64,000 nucleotides of DNA from Bradyrhizobium sp. AZCC 1719 (GCF_036924525.1 NZ_JAZHRU010000001.1:3129001-3193000), one strand, 5' to 3'; positions 17,990 to 27,305 are shown, counted from the first letter of the stretch. Translations and numbers: made by a program. The notes: generated by a model not told the origin, from the sequence alone.

Positions 17990-18295
17990 TTGTCGCTCCT
18001 TTTGCTACCGGACGGACTCCGCCCTCGCGGGTTAAGGTACTGCGGATCAAAAAGTTCGCCAGTTAAATCTTTTGCCTGGAACCCCTATTTGTTTATGCTG
18101 CGCCGCAAAGAAGAATTCACGGAGTTGTGCGGAGGGCCTTGGTCAAAACAGCGTGGGATCAAGCGTTTCGCGGTTGTTCGCACCACCGCGAATGGCAATT
18201 CTGAGTGCGACGGAGCGCTGCCGGCTCCGGATAAAGAAAACTTGTGAGATGGGCCTTCCGGTTGCGGGGGCTCAAATGGAGCCAGGTTTCCGCCG
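17990..18295. other. Intergenic region upstream of pqqA and the DUF6894 gene
   Basis: A 306-bp divergent gap. It must hold the pqqA promoter on the minus strand and a plus-strand promoter for the small DUF6894 gene. No sigma-54 or palindromic operator stood out. No gene or RNA was recognised. Confidence 0.4.
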
Positions 18296-18553
18296 ATGCC
18301 GCGATATTACTTCAACACCCGTATCGGCGATGAGCTGATTTCCGATCCCGACGGCGAAGTGCTCAGGGATCCCGATCGCGCCTGGGAAATGGCGCGTGCC
18401 ATGATCCGGGAACTGCTCAAGACCGATGGCGCCGACGGTGCGCTGCTCAGCGCCACCATCGAAGTCACCGACGACGATGGCGAGATCGTGCTGGAGTTTC
18501 CGTTCGCAGAAGCGATTCTCGATGCGCCTGGCGGTCCCATCACCAGGCACTGA
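18296..18553 (+). CDS. DUF6894 small conserved protein
   Basis: 85 residues: MPRYYFNTRIGDELISDPDG, then RDPDRAWEMARAMIRELL, a hydrophobic VLEFPFAEAI and a short tail. The PRYYF...D..G.ELPD/RDP pattern is common in small rhizobial proteins annotated DUF6894, usually single copies scattered through the genome; their function is unknown. It is probably monocistronic. Confidence 0.8.
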   Translation: MPRYYFNTRIGDELISDPDGEVLRDPDRAWEMARAMIRELLKTDGADGALLSATIEVTDDDGEIVLEFPFAEAILDAPGGPITRH

Positions 18554-18740
18554 CTGCGCGCTGTATCGGCGTGGGAGCTTCGTGCTCGCTCGGTTTTGCG
18601 ATGCAACTTCCGGACGCGAAGTTTTCCGATTGCACACCGGCGGACAAATATTGGAGAGTGCCGGCCGGGAAAGCCTCCGGCGCCGGCATCATGCGAGCCC
18701 GCGCGAAAAGAGAGAAAGGCTTCCGCCAGGGAGAACGCCC

Positions 18741-20081
18741 ATGATGAGCTGTTTGTCGGTGCCGCGCAGCGTGCTGCTGTCCGGCGCATTCCTGAGTGCC
18801 TTCATACTAGGCGCCGCTGCCCAGCAGTCCGCCGAACCGCCGGCTGCCGCCCAGCAGCCCGCTACGCCGCCGGCCGCCCAGGCGCCGGCTGCCGGTGCGC
18901 CGCCGCCCGCCGGTACTGCGGCCTCGCCCGCGCTTCCGCCGGGATCGCCGCTGATCGGACGTCCCGCGGGCAACGATGCCGCTGCCAAGCTGGCGCCGAT
19001 CGCGCCGCCGCCGATCGCCGCGGCGCCGGACAAGCTGCCGACGGCGAAGCTCAAGGTGCCGGCCGGTTTCAACATCGAGGTCTATGCCGCCGGAATGGCG
19101 AATGCCCGCTCGCTCGCGCTCGGCGACAAGGGCACGGTGTTCGTCGGCAGCCGCCTCGTCGACAAGGTCTATGCCATCGTCAACAAGGACGGCAAACGCG
19201 AGGTCAAGGTGCTGGCTTCCGGCCTGTACCGGCCGAACGGCGTCGCCTTCAAGGACGGCACACTCTACATCGCCGAACTGTCCAAGGTATCCAAGATCGA
19301 CAAGGTCGAGGACGTCCTGGATAATCCGCCGAAGCCGACCGTGATCTTCGACAAGCTGCCAAAGGACGAAGCCCATGGCTGGAAATTCATCGGCATCGGT
19401 CCCGACAACAAGCTCTACGTTCCGGTCGGCCAGCCCGGCAACAACGTGCTGAACGACGACGAGCATGGCTTGATCCACCGGATGAATTTCGACGGCTCGG
19501 GCGCGGAAGTGATCGCCCGCGGCGTGCGCAACACCGTCGGCTTCGACTGGCATCCGGAGACCAAGCAGCTCTACTTCACCGATAACGGCCGCGACTGGAT
19601 GTCGGAAGACGTGCCCGAGGACGAACTCAATCGCATGACCAAGGTCGGCGAGCATTTCGGCGCGCCGTTCTGCCTGCAGGGCAACATTGTCGATCCCGAA
19701 TTCGGTTGGGGCAAATCCTGCAACGAATACACCGCGCCGGTCGGGCTGTTGGGCCCGCATTCTGCAGCGCTCGGCATGCGCTTCTACACCGGCAACATGT
19801 TCCCGAAAGCCTACAAGAACGTGGCCATCATCGTCCGGCACGGCTCCTGGAATCGCTCCAAGAAAGTGGGCGGCGACGTCGTCATCGCCAAGCTGAACAA
19901 GGACGGCACCATGAAGTCGATGGAGCCGTTCCTCACCGGCTTCCTGGAAGACAACAAATATATCGGCCGCCCGGTCGACGTGCTGCAGATGAAGGACGGT
20001 TCGCTGCTGGTCTCCGACGACTACAACGGCGCCGTCTATCGCATCACCTACGGCAAGCCGAAGACGGCGGGGAAGTCGTAG
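18741..20081 (+). CDS. Exported PQQ-type sugar (sorbosone-like) dehydrogenase
   Basis: About 446 residues. The signal peptide MMSCLSVPRSVLLSGAFL...GAAA is followed by an Ala/Pro-rich linker (about 28-90) and a beta-propeller like soluble PQQ-dependent aldose/sorbosone dehydrogenases. Visible motifs include GLYRPNGVAFKDGTLYIAE, FIGIGPDNKLYVPVGQPGN, VRNTVGFDWHPET, LYFTDNGRD and IVRHGSWNRSKKVGGDVV. The ATG at 18741 follows GGGAGAA. It is divergent from the pqq operon and next to a cytochrome c, which fits periplasmic oxidation with PQQ as cofactor. The substrate is unknown. Confidence 0.85.
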   Translation: MMSCLSVPRSVLLSGAFLSAFILGAAAQQSAEPPAAAQQPATPPAAQAPAAGAPPPAGTAASPALPPGSPLIGRPAGNDAAAKLAPIAPPPIAAAPDKLPTAKLKVPAGFNIEVYAAGMANARSLALGDKGTVFVGSRLVDKVYAIVNKDGKREVKVLASGLYRPNGVAFKDGTLYIAELSKVSKIDKVEDVLDNPPKPTVIFDKLPKDEAHGWKFIGIGPDNKLYVPVGQPGNNVLNDDEHGLIHRMNFDGSGAEVIARGVRNTVGFDWHPETKQLYFTDNGRDWMSEDVPEDELNRMTKVGEHFGAPFCLQGNIVDPEFGWGKSCNEYTAPVGLLGPHSAALGMRFYTGNMFPKAYKNVAIIVRHGSWNRSKKVGGDVVIAKLNKDGTMKSMEPFLTGFLEDNKYIGRPVDVLQMKDGSLLVSDDYNGAVYRITYGKPKTAGKS

Positions 20082-20084
20082 TCT

Positions 20085-20235
20085 CATCGTCATTGCGAGT
20101 AGTAGTCATTCCGGGATGGTGCGTCAGCACCAGACCTCAGATGCGCAATTGCGCATCGGGGAATCTCGAGGTTCTCAGGTGCGCAATTGCGCACCTTAGT
20201 TCGATGCTTTGCATCGCCCTGAATTGATGACGACA
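20085..20235. repeat. Dispersed palindromic repeat, composite (CCGGAATGAC family)
   Basis: An intergenic element with CATTGCGAG and CATTCCGGGATGGTGC, then two GCGCAATTGCGC palindromes and GATGCTTTGCATC. It shares blocks with the repeats at 37866 and 49284. It is non-coding and lies between the dehydrogenase and cytochrome genes. Confidence 0.7.
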
Positions 20236-20251
20236 ATGCCGGGAATGGCCG

Positions 20252-20818
20252 ATGCATAAAACAATAACGGCGCTGGCATTTGTCGTGATCACAACATCCG
20301 CGTCTGCCGAGCCCATCGAACAACGCATCGCGCCGTGCCTCGCCTGCCACGGCGAGAAAGGCCAATCGGAAATCGAGAACACGCCCTCGCTGGGTGGCCA
20401 GCAGGCGCCTTATTCGCTGATCCAGCTTTTCATGTTCCGCGAGAAGCTGCGCGTCTTCGAGCCGATGAACGAGATGACGAAGGCGCTGACCGACGACGAT
20501 CTCCGCCTTTTCTCGGACTTCATCGCCAAGATGCCGAAGCCTGAGCCGCCAGGGGAAAATGGCGATCCCGCGCGGATGCAGCGCGGCCAGGCGCTGGTGC
20601 GGCAGCACCGCTGCGATAGCTGCCATAACGGCGACCTCTCCGGCAAGGAAAACGTCCCGCGCATCGCCAACCAGCGCGAGGATTATCTTGCCAAGACGCT
20701 TGGCGAGTACAAAGACAATAGCCGCCACGGCTACGATGCCAGCATGGCCGACGTGATGGCGCCGATCTCGCCTGAGCAGATCGCCGATCTCGCCCATTAC
20801 ATCGCCCGTATGCGCTAA
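20252..20818 (+). CDS. Periplasmic di-heme cytochrome c
   Basis: 188 residues with a signal peptide ending near SASA. It has two CxxCH heme sites, CLACH (29-33) and CDSCH (121-125), with distal Met candidates in the following helices. This is the c4-like tandem layout of small electron carriers. It sits directly after the PQQ-type dehydrogenase and could accept its electrons. The two genes are separated by a repeat element, so co-transcription is uncertain. Confidence 0.9.
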   Translation: MHKTITALAFVVITTSASAEPIEQRIAPCLACHGEKGQSEIENTPSLGGQQAPYSLIQLFMFREKLRVFEPMNEMTKALTDDDLRLFSDFIAKMPKPEPPGENGDPARMQRGQALVRQHRCDSCHNGDLSGKENVPRIANQREDYLAKTLGEYKDNSRHGYDASMADVMAPISPEQIADLAHYIARMR

Positions 20819-20890
20819 ATCCGGGCGGCGGCCCCGCTGGCATTGCGCTGCGCGCGGCGCTACAAGGGCGGCAATTGGATGGAGTTTTGC

Positions 20891-22282
20891 ATGCAAGATT
20901 TATGGCGCCTGTCGGCTGCGGAAATGGCCTCGCTGATCAGGTCGAAAAAAGTCTCGGCGAAAGAGGCGGCGACCGCGGCGCTGGCGCGGCTCGACGCGGT
21001 CAATCCCAAAATCAACGCTGTCGTCGACCACAGGCCCGAGGACGTTCTTTCTCAGGCTGCCGCCATCGATGCCGCGATCGCGCGCGGCGAGGATGCCGGT
21101 CTGCTGAGCGGCGTGCCTGTTACGGTAAAGGTCAATATCGACCAGCAAGGTTTTGCCACCACCAACGGGCTGAATCTGCAGCGCGACGCGATCGCCAAGA
21201 GCAACAGCCCGGTGATCGACAATTTGCGTAAATCCGGCGCGGTCATTCTCGGGCGCACCAATTGCCCGGCGTTCTCCTATCGCTGGTTCACCACCAACCT
21301 CATCCATGGCGACACCAAGAATCCCCGTGATCCCGGCATCACCCCGGGCGGCTCGTCCGGTGGCGCGGGTGCAGCGGTCGCAGCCGGCATCGGTCATATC
21401 GCGCACGGCACCGACATTGCGGGATCGATCCGCTATCCGGCTTACGCCTGTGGCGTGCACGGGCTGCGGCCGACCATGGGACGCATCGCGGCGTTCAACG
21501 CGGCGCTGCCCGAACGGCCAATCGGGCCGCAGATCAGCGCCGTGTCAGGCCCGCTGGCCCGCACCATCGGCGATATCAGGATCGCGCTGGCTGCGATGTC
21601 GGCGCAGGATTATCGCGATCCCTGGTGGGTGCCGGCGCCGCTCGAAGGGCCGGCGATGCCGAAGCGCGTCGCGATGTGCCTCAACCCTGGCGGCCTTGAT
21701 CCCGTGCCTGAAGTGAAAGCCGCGGTGACGGACGCCGGCAAGCGGCTCGAGCGCGCGGGCTGGATTGTCGAGGAAATCGCCGACACGCCGCCGCTGCGCG
21801 AGGCGGCCGATCTGCAGACGAAACTCTGGCTCGGCGACGGCTATGAGGCGCAGTTGGAAGCCGCCGAGCGCGAAGGCGATCCCGGCGCGCTGGCGTGCCT
21901 GCGCGGCAACCGCGCGAAAGTGCATCCCTTCGACCTGTCGAAGGCGCTGACGCGGCGCGCGACGTTGACCCGCGAATGGCTGGCGTTCTTCGAACAATAT
22001 GCCGTGCTGCTGATGCCGGTGTCCGGCGAATTGCCGTTCCCCGATCAGCTCGACCGCAAGGACGAGGCGTCGTTTGCGCGTGTCTGGCATGCGCAATTGC
22101 CGCAGATCGCCATTCCCTTCATGGGCCTGCCTGGGCTAACGGTTTCGACCGGGCTGGTCGGACGCGTTCCCGTCGGCGTGCAACTGGTTTCCGGGCGCTA
22201 TCGCGAAGATCTCTGTCTCGCCGCGGGCGAGGCGGTGGAAGCCGGCGGAACGCCCTCGGCAGCGATCGATCCGGCGGGCTGA
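20891..22282 (+). CDS. Amidase signature family enzyme
   Basis: About 463 residues starting at MQDLWRLSAAEMA. The Ser-cisSer-Lys triad is present: K80 in VPVTVKVN, S155 in TPGGSSGGAGAAVAAG and S179 in GTDIAGSIRYPA. It hydrolyses an amide, with an unknown substrate. GGATGGAG lies just upstream of the ATG at 20891. Another ATG 12 bp earlier is possible, and a start at 20843 would add 16 basic residues and is less likely. It is not linked to gatB/gatC. Confidence 0.9.
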   Translation: MQDLWRLSAAEMASLIRSKKVSAKEAATAALARLDAVNPKINAVVDHRPEDVLSQAAAIDAAIARGEDAGLLSGVPVTVKVNIDQQGFATTNGLNLQRDAIAKSNSPVIDNLRKSGAVILGRTNCPAFSYRWFTTNLIHGDTKNPRDPGITPGGSSGGAGAAVAAGIGHIAHGTDIAGSIRYPAYACGVHGLRPTMGRIAAFNAALPERPIGPQISAVSGPLARTIGDIRIALAAMSAQDYRDPWWVPAPLEGPAMPKRVAMCLNPGGLDPVPEVKAAVTDAGKRLERAGWIVEEIADTPPLREAADLQTKLWLGDGYEAQLEAAEREGDPGALACLRGNRAKVHPFDLSKALTRRATLTREWLAFFEQYAVLLMPVSGELPFPDQLDRKDEASFARVWHAQLPQIAIPFMGLPGLTVSTGLVGRVPVGVQLVSGRYREDLCLAAGEAVEAGGTPSAAIDPAG

Positions 22283-22294
22283 ACAGAGAGGACG

Positions 22295-22771
22295 ATGTCA
22301 GGCGTTTATGATTTTACGGCGCAGTCGCTTACCGGCGAAGACATTCCGCTGAAGCGGTTCGAGGACAAGGTGCTCCTGATCGTCAATACCGCCAGCGCCT
22401 GCGGGTTCACGCCGCAATACAAGGGCTTGGAGCAGTTGCATCGTGAACTGGCGCCGCGCGGCTTTGCTGTGCTCGGATTTCCCTGCAACCAGTTCGGCGG
22501 GCAGGAACCGGGTGACGCCAAGCAGATCGAGCAATTTTGCGCAGGCAAATATGACGTAACGTTTCCGATGTTCGCCAAGATCGACGTCAACGGCAGCCAT
22601 GCGCATCCGTTGTTCAACCATCTGAAGAACGCGAAATCGGGGCTGTTAGGTTCGTCGATCAAATGGAATTTCACCAAATTCCTGGTCGACCGCTCGGGCA
22701 GGGTGGTCGGGCGCTACGCCCCAACCGCGACGCCCGAGGGAATCAGAAGAGAAATCGAGGCACTGCTGTGA
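22295..22771 (+). CDS. Glutathione peroxidase (Cys type)
   Basis: 158 residues. The active-site Cys lies in NTASACGFTPQY (C36), followed by FPCNQFGGQEPG and KWNFTKFLVDRSGRVV, the three hallmark blocks. It uses Cys in place of selenocysteine, as most bacterial members do, and reduces peroxides with thioredoxin or glutathione. It is 12 bp after the amidase; the downstream gene begins inside its stop region. Confidence 0.95.
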   Translation: MSGVYDFTAQSLTGEDIPLKRFEDKVLLIVNTASACGFTPQYKGLEQLHRELAPRGFAVLGFPCNQFGGQEPGDAKQIEQFCAGKYDVTFPMFAKIDVNGSHAHPLFNHLKNAKSGLLGSSIKWNFTKFLVDRSGRVVGRYAPTATPEGIRREIEALL

Positions 22772-22788
22772 ACGAGACCAACAAAGCA

Positions 22789-23037
22789 ATGAGCGACCAA
22801 TTCCCCGACCGTCTTTCGGTCGATCCGAGCAGCCCGTACTACAACGCCGAGATTCTCGCGCGCGATGTCGGCATTCGCTTCAAGGGCGTCGAGAAGACCA
22901 ATGTCGAGGAATATTGCATCAGCGAGGGCTGGGTGCGCGTCACCGCGGGCAATGCCAAGGACCGCCACGGCAACCCGCTGACGATCAAGGTGCACGGCCC
23001 GGTCGAGCCGTATTTCCGCGACAAGCCGAAGTCCTAA
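22789..23037 (+). CDS. DUF3297 family small protein
   Basis: 82 residues (MSDQFPDRLSVDPSSPYYNA, then IRFKGVEKTNVEEYCISEGW, ending VEPYFRDKPKS). The family is small, conserved and of unknown function. A GTG 21 bp upstream (22768) overlaps the glutathione peroxidase stop in a GTGA arrangement and has GAGG before it, so the true start may be there (89 residues). Either way the gene is coupled to the peroxidase gene. Confidence 0.85.
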   Translation: MSDQFPDRLSVDPSSPYYNAEILARDVGIRFKGVEKTNVEEYCISEGWVRVTAGNAKDRHGNPLTIKVHGPVEPYFRDKPKS

Positions 23038-23055
23038 GCCAAATCTGCATCAACC

Positions 23056-23143
23056 GTCATTGCGAGGAGCGAAGCGACGAAGCAATCCATCCGTCCGTAT
23101 GCGCGGCTCGATGGATTGCTTCGCTTCGCTCGCAATGACGGCA
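23056..23143. repeat. Dispersed palindromic repeat (CATTGCGAG family)
   Basis: An inverted repeat of about 88 bp with ends GTCATTGCGAG and CTCGCAATGAC and inner arms AAGCAATCCAT / ATGGATTGCTT. It matches the element at 42064. It is a non-coding element just before tarD. Confidence 0.85.
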
Positions 23144-23163
23144 GAAATCGGAAGCCATCCACC

Positions 23164-24333
23164 ATGTCCGTCCGCATTGTCGACGTCTGCGAAATCACAA
23201 AGCCGATCTCCTCGCCGATCCGCAACGCCTATATCGATTTCACCAAAATGACGACGAGCCTGGTTGCCGTCGTCACCGACGCCGTGCGCGACGGCAAGCG
23301 CGTGGTCGGCTACGGCTTCAATTCCAACGGCCGCTACGGGCAGGGCGGCCTGATCCGCGAACGCTTTGCGCCGCGGCTGAAGGAGGCCGATCCGAAAACG
23401 CTGCTCGATGCCTTCGGTGACAATCTCGACCCCGACAAGGTCTGGGCGGCGATGATGTCGAACGAGAAGCCCGGCGGCCATGGCGAGCGCTCGGTCGCGG
23501 TCGGCACCATCGACATGGCGGTATGGGACGCGGTGGCGAAGATTGCAGGAAAGCCGCTGTTCCGGTTGCTCGCCGAGCGCCATGGCCGGCAGGCCAACCC
23601 GCGCGTGTTCGTCTATGCCGCGGGCGGTTACTACTATCCGGGCAAGGATCTGTCGGCGCTGCGCGGCGAAATGCGCGGCTATCTCGACCGCGGCTACAAC
23701 GTCGTCAAGATGAAGATCGGCGGTGCGCCGATCTCGGAAGACCGCGAACGCATCGAAGCCGTGCTGAAGGAGATCGGCCGGGACGCGCAGCTCGCCGTCG
23801 ACGCCAACGGTCGCTTCGACCTGGAGACCGGGATCGCCTATGCCAAAATGCTGCGGGAGTATCCGCTGTTCTGGTACGAGGAGGCGGGCGATCCCCTCGA
23901 TTTCGCGCTGCAGGCGGCACTGGCCGAATTCTATCCCGCAGCCATGGCGACCGGCGAAAACCTGTTCAGCCATCAGGACGCGAAAAACCTGATCCGTTAT
24001 GGCGGCATGCGCCCCGATCGCGACTGGCTGCAGTTCGATTGCGCGCTATCCTATGGTCTGTGCGAATACCAGCGCACGCTGGCGGTGCTGAAGACGCACG
24101 GCTGGTCGCCGAGCCGCTGCATCCCGCATGGCGGCCACCAGATGTCGCTCAACATCGCGGCGGGCCTCGGCCTTGGCGGCAACGAGAGCTATCCTGACCT
24201 GTTCCAGCCTTATGGCGGCTTCCCGGATGGCGTCCGTGTTGAGAACGGTCACATCACCATGCCGGACTTGCCGGGTATCGGGTTCGAGGGGAAATCCGAT
24301 CTCTATGCCGAGATGAAGGCGCTGGCGGCGTAG
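23164..24333 (+). CDS. tarD: D(-)-tartrate dehydratase (enolase superfamily)
   Basis: 389 residues. It matches the remembered B. japonicum D-tartrate dehydratase in length and numbering: K184 (VKMKIGG), metal ligands D213, E239 and E265, and H322 in PHGGHQMSLN. It dehydrates D-tartrate to oxaloacetate with Mg. The preceding bases are a repeat element, and the ATG at 23164 begins MSVRIVDVCEITKPISSPIR. It is followed after about 120 bp by a serA-like gene. A dedicated tartrate transporter is not seen nearby. Confidence 0.94.
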   Translation: MSVRIVDVCEITKPISSPIRNAYIDFTKMTTSLVAVVTDAVRDGKRVVGYGFNSNGRYGQGGLIRERFAPRLKEADPKTLLDAFGDNLDPDKVWAAMMSNEKPGGHGERSVAVGTIDMAVWDAVAKIAGKPLFRLLAERHGRQANPRVFVYAAGGYYYPGKDLSALRGEMRGYLDRGYNVVKMKIGGAPISEDRERIEAVLKEIGRDAQLAVDANGRFDLETGIAYAKMLREYPLFWYEEAGDPLDFALQAALAEFYPAAMATGENLFSHQDAKNLIRYGGMRPDRDWLQFDCALSYGLCEYQRTLAVLKTHGWSPSRCIPHGGHQMSLNIAAGLGLGGNESYPDLFQPYGGFPDGVRVENGHITMPDLPGIGFEGKSDLYAEMKALAA

Positions 24334-24454
24334 GGCCGGATGCCATAGGAAAGACTGGAATCGGTGGCCTGGACAGGGCATTCGCTCTGGCGCCGATCAT
24401 GGATTTCCGGGCCGCCAGTTTACCGCTCATCCATCGTTGAAGGACGCCGCGATC

Positions 24455-25714
24455 TTGGCCACCACGCTTCCCCAACTCTCGCTTGCGAAGGACAAGATCC
24501 GCGTCTTGCTCCTTGAAGGTGTCAACGACAGCGCCGTGCAGATAATCGAGGCTGCCGGCTATTCCAACATGACACGCCTGTCCAAGGCGCTCGAGGGCGA
24601 TGCGCTGAAAGAGGCCATCAAGGGAGTGCATCTGCTCGGCATCCGCTCGCGCACGCAAATCACCAAGGAGGTTCTCGACGCTGCGGACCGCCTGATCGCG
24701 GTCGGATGTTTCAGCGTCGGCACCAACCAGGTGGACATTGAGGCCGCGCGCCGGAGCGGGATTCCGGTGTTCAACGCGCCGTTCTCCAACACGCGGAGTG
24801 TGGCAGAACTTGTAATCGGCGAGATCGTCGTGCTGCTGCGCCGAATCGTCGCGCGCTCCAACGCCGCCCATGAGGGACGTTGGGACAAGTCGGCCAACGA
24901 CAGCTATGAGGTGAGGGGCAAGACGCTCGGCATCGTCGGTTACGGCAATATCGGCTCGCAGCTCTCCAACCTCGCGGAAGCGCTGGGCATGCGGGTGATC
25001 TTTTATGATCACACCGACAGGCTTCGTCACGGCAACACCGAGCCGACCGCGAGCCTGCATGAGCTTCTGGCGCAAAGCGATGTCGTGAGCCTGCATGTGC
25101 CGGAAACCCCCGCCACGAACGGCATGATCGGGCGCGAGGAGATTCGCGCGATCAAGCATGGCGCGTATTTCATCAACAACAGCCGCGGCACGGTCGTGGA
25201 CCTCGAGGCGCTCGCCGAGGCGCTGCGGGAAAACCGGCTCCGCGGCGCCGCGGTCGACGTCTTTCCGGTCGAGCCGCGCTCGAACTCCGAGCGCTTCGTC
25301 TCGCCGCTGCAGGGGCTGGAGAACGTCATCCTGACGCCGCATATCGGCGGGTCGACCGAGGAGGCGCAGGAGCGCATCGGCGCCGAAGTCGCGCGCAAGC
25401 TGGTCGATTACAGCGATTCCGGCTCGACCATGGGCGCCGTCAACTTCCCGCAGGTTCAATTGCCGTCGCGGCCATCAGGCACGCGTTTCATTCAGGTGCA
25501 GCGCAACCTGCCGGGCATGCTTGGGCGTTTGAATGAAGTGCTCGCGCGTCATGCCGTCAACATCGCCGCGCAATATTACGAGACCGCGCACGACGTCGGC
25601 TACGTGGTGCTGGACGTCGATGCCTCGGCCGCCGACGGCCAGCGCGTGCTCGCGGACATCCGGGCGCTGGAAGGCACCATCCGGGCCCGGTTGCTCTATG
25701 AGTACAAGTCCTGA
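24455..25714 (+). CDS. serA: D-3-phosphoglycerate dehydrogenase
   Basis: About 419 residues. It has a Rossmann signature GIVGYGNIGSQLSNLAEALG, the catalytic Arg block NNSRGTVVDLEAL and H in TPHIGGSTEEAQE, plus a C-terminal ACT domain (NLPGMLGRLNEVLARHAVNIAAQY). Length and domain order fit E. coli-type SerA, the first enzyme of serine synthesis. The start is uncertain. TTG at 24455 has AAGGA 10 bp upstream; another TTG at 24437 has no ribosome site. No ATG is available near the expected N-terminus. Confidence 0.9.
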   Translation: MATTLPQLSLAKDKIRVLLLEGVNDSAVQIIEAAGYSNMTRLSKALEGDALKEAIKGVHLLGIRSRTQITKEVLDAADRLIAVGCFSVGTNQVDIEAARRSGIPVFNAPFSNTRSVAELVIGEIVVLLRRIVARSNAAHEGRWDKSANDSYEVRGKTLGIVGYGNIGSQLSNLAEALGMRVIFYDHTDRLRHGNTEPTASLHELLAQSDVVSLHVPETPATNGMIGREEIRAIKHGAYFINNSRGTVVDLEALAEALRENRLRGAAVDVFPVEPRSNSERFVSPLQGLENVILTPHIGGSTEEAQERIGAEVARKLVDYSDSGSTMGAVNFPQVQLPSRPSGTRFIQVQRNLPGMLGRLNEVLARHAVNIAAQYYETAHDVGYVVLDVDASAADGQRVLADIRALEGTIRARLLYEYKS

Positions 25715-25728
25715 AGCGGATTCCCAGA

Positions 25729-26160
25729 TCAGCCCTCGGACAACAACCCCTTCTCGATGGCTGATTGCCTGTTCCTGAAGATCGCCATCGCCGTCTTCAT
25801 CCGCAGAAAGCCGAACTTCGCATACAAGGGCTCGCGGCCCGCGACCGCATAGAGGATGATCTTCGCGTGGCCTTGTGATTGGGCGAGCAGCCTTTCGATA
25901 AGCTGCTTTCCGAGACCTGTGCCCTGATGGCTCGGCAAAACCGCGACGTCGCAAAGATACGCGCAGTCGCGTCCGTCGGCCAGAACGCGGCCGGCGCCGA
26001 CGAGGCGGCCGCCATCGCAGGCAAAGCAGCAGAACATGCTGTTGCCGAACACCACCTCGAGATCGGCCGCATTCTTGTTGCCGAGCGGGGCGGCCCGATA
26101 GAGCGCTTCGAGTTCTTGCCAATCCACGCCCGTCCGGTCGTCGGTCCAGATGATGGTCAT
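25729..26160 (-). CDS. GNAT family N-acetyltransferase
   Basis: 143 residues starting MTIIWTDDRTGVDWQELEAL. The acetyl-CoA loop is DVAVLPSHQGTGLGKQLIERLL, preceded by LVGAGRVLADGRDCAYL. It is a small standalone GNAT of unknown substrate. The start overlaps the DUF418 stop by 4 bp (ATGA), so the two are coupled. The longer reading is rejected because it runs through the DUF418 gene end. Confidence 0.88.
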   Translation of the reverse strand: MTIIWTDDRTGVDWQELEALYRAAPLGNKNAADLEVVFGNSMFCCFACDGGRLVGAGRVLADGRDCAYLCDVAVLPSHQGTGLGKQLIERLLAQSQGHAKIILYAVAGREPLYAKFGFLRMKTAMAIFRNRQSAIEKGLLSEG

Positions 26161-27305
26161 CGCATGGCCTCTACTTTCGAAAGCGACATGGGTTGCGGCA
26201 CACCATACATCAGCGTGCGCCACAACCACTCGATTGGTCCGTACCGGTAACGGCGCAGCCACCAGGCACTGAAAACTACCTGTCCGATGTAGACGGCGGC
26301 GCCGATGGCCAGCGCGCTGACGACGCTAAGGCGGCCGAACAGGCCGAGGCCGTAGCCGTAGAAGATCCAGCCGAAGATCACGGACTGCATGAGGTAGTTG
26401 GTGAATGCCATGCGTCCGAGCGGCGCGGCCCAGGCGAGCAGCTTTTTTCCGCCCTCGAGATTGGCGATACCGACAATGGCGGCCCCGTAACCCAGCGCCA
26501 GCAGGATGGTGCCGAGAGCGTCGGCACCGGAAAGGATCAGTAGCGCGCCAAGGCCAATACAGGGAGCCGCAATCGACAGCAGGTGCTGGGGTCCGCTCTG
26601 CAGAATGCCGGTGCGCCAGGCAAACGCTCCGAGAAGAAACAACCCGATCGTGCGCGGGAAGATGAAGGCGTGCAGGGGAACGAAAAGGGGGAGCTCGCGG
26701 AGCCGGAACGCCAGCACGTCGAGGAAGCCGCCCGTTGCATAGACGCGAGTAGCATCCGCGACATGCTGCGTGATGGTGGCCGTGCTGGGAAATAATCCAG
26801 CCGGCGGAAAGGCCTGCATCGCGAGATACAGCGCAAGAAACGCCAGCGCGGAGAAAGCCAATAGCCAGCGCGGACCGAACAGGAATGGCAGGACGATCAG
26901 ACCAGCGAGCGCATATTCGGTAAGGATATCGCCGTTCCAGATCAGGCAGAGATGAATGAGCCCGAACGCCAGCAATACGGTGAGCCGGCGCAGGAGGAGC
27001 GAGGTGCGGCGCCCGCTATTGGCGAGCCGCTCGAACTGGATGGCAAGGCCTGCGCCGAACAGCAGCGAGAACAGCGCAAGCGCTTTCATCTCGACGGCCA
27101 GCGTCAGGATCGCTTCGACAGCGTGATCGATCGGCGACCCCGTAGGCTCGCGGGCAAGAAATTGGTCGAAGATCGAAACACGAAATTCAGTGACGACGTT
27201 GATGGCCATGACGCCGAGCAGGGCAACGCCCCGCAACACGTCAATGGCATCGATCCGCTCCGCAGGACCTATCGGTTGGGAAAATGCGCCGCCATCGGAA
27301 GCCAT
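26157..27305 (-). CDS. DUF418-type multi-pass membrane protein
   Basis: 382 residues. It begins with IDAIDVLRGVALLGVMAINV and contains RMAFTNYLMQSVIFGWIFYG, both typical of DUF418 proteins related to YeiB. About ten membrane segments are predicted by eye. The function is unknown. It is upstream of and translationally coupled to a GNAT acetyltransferase, suggesting that the pair modifies or transfers an acyl group at the membrane, although that is inference. Confidence 0.87.
   Translation of the reverse strand: MASDGGAFSQPIGPAERIDAIDVLRGVALLGVMAINVVTEFRVSIFDQFLAREPTGSPIDHAVEAILTLAVEMKALALFSLLFGAGLAIQFERLANSGRRTSLLLRRLTVLLAFGLIHLCLIWNGDILTEYALAGLIVLPFLFGPRWLLAFSALAFLALYLAMQAFPPAGLFPSTATITQHVADATRVYATGGFLDVLAFRLRELPLFVPLHAFIFPRTIGLFLLGAFAWRTGILQSGPQHLLSIAAPCIGLGALLILSGADALGTILLALGYGAAIVGIANLEGGKKLLAWAAPLGRMAFTNYLMQSVIFGWIFYGYGLGLFGRLSVVSALAIGAAVYIGQVVFSAWWLRRYRYGPIEWLWRTLMYGVPQPMSLSKVEAMR

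Noticed and set aside
24254..25459. A 401-residue open frame antisense to serA
   Set aside because: Shadow of a well-supported gene.
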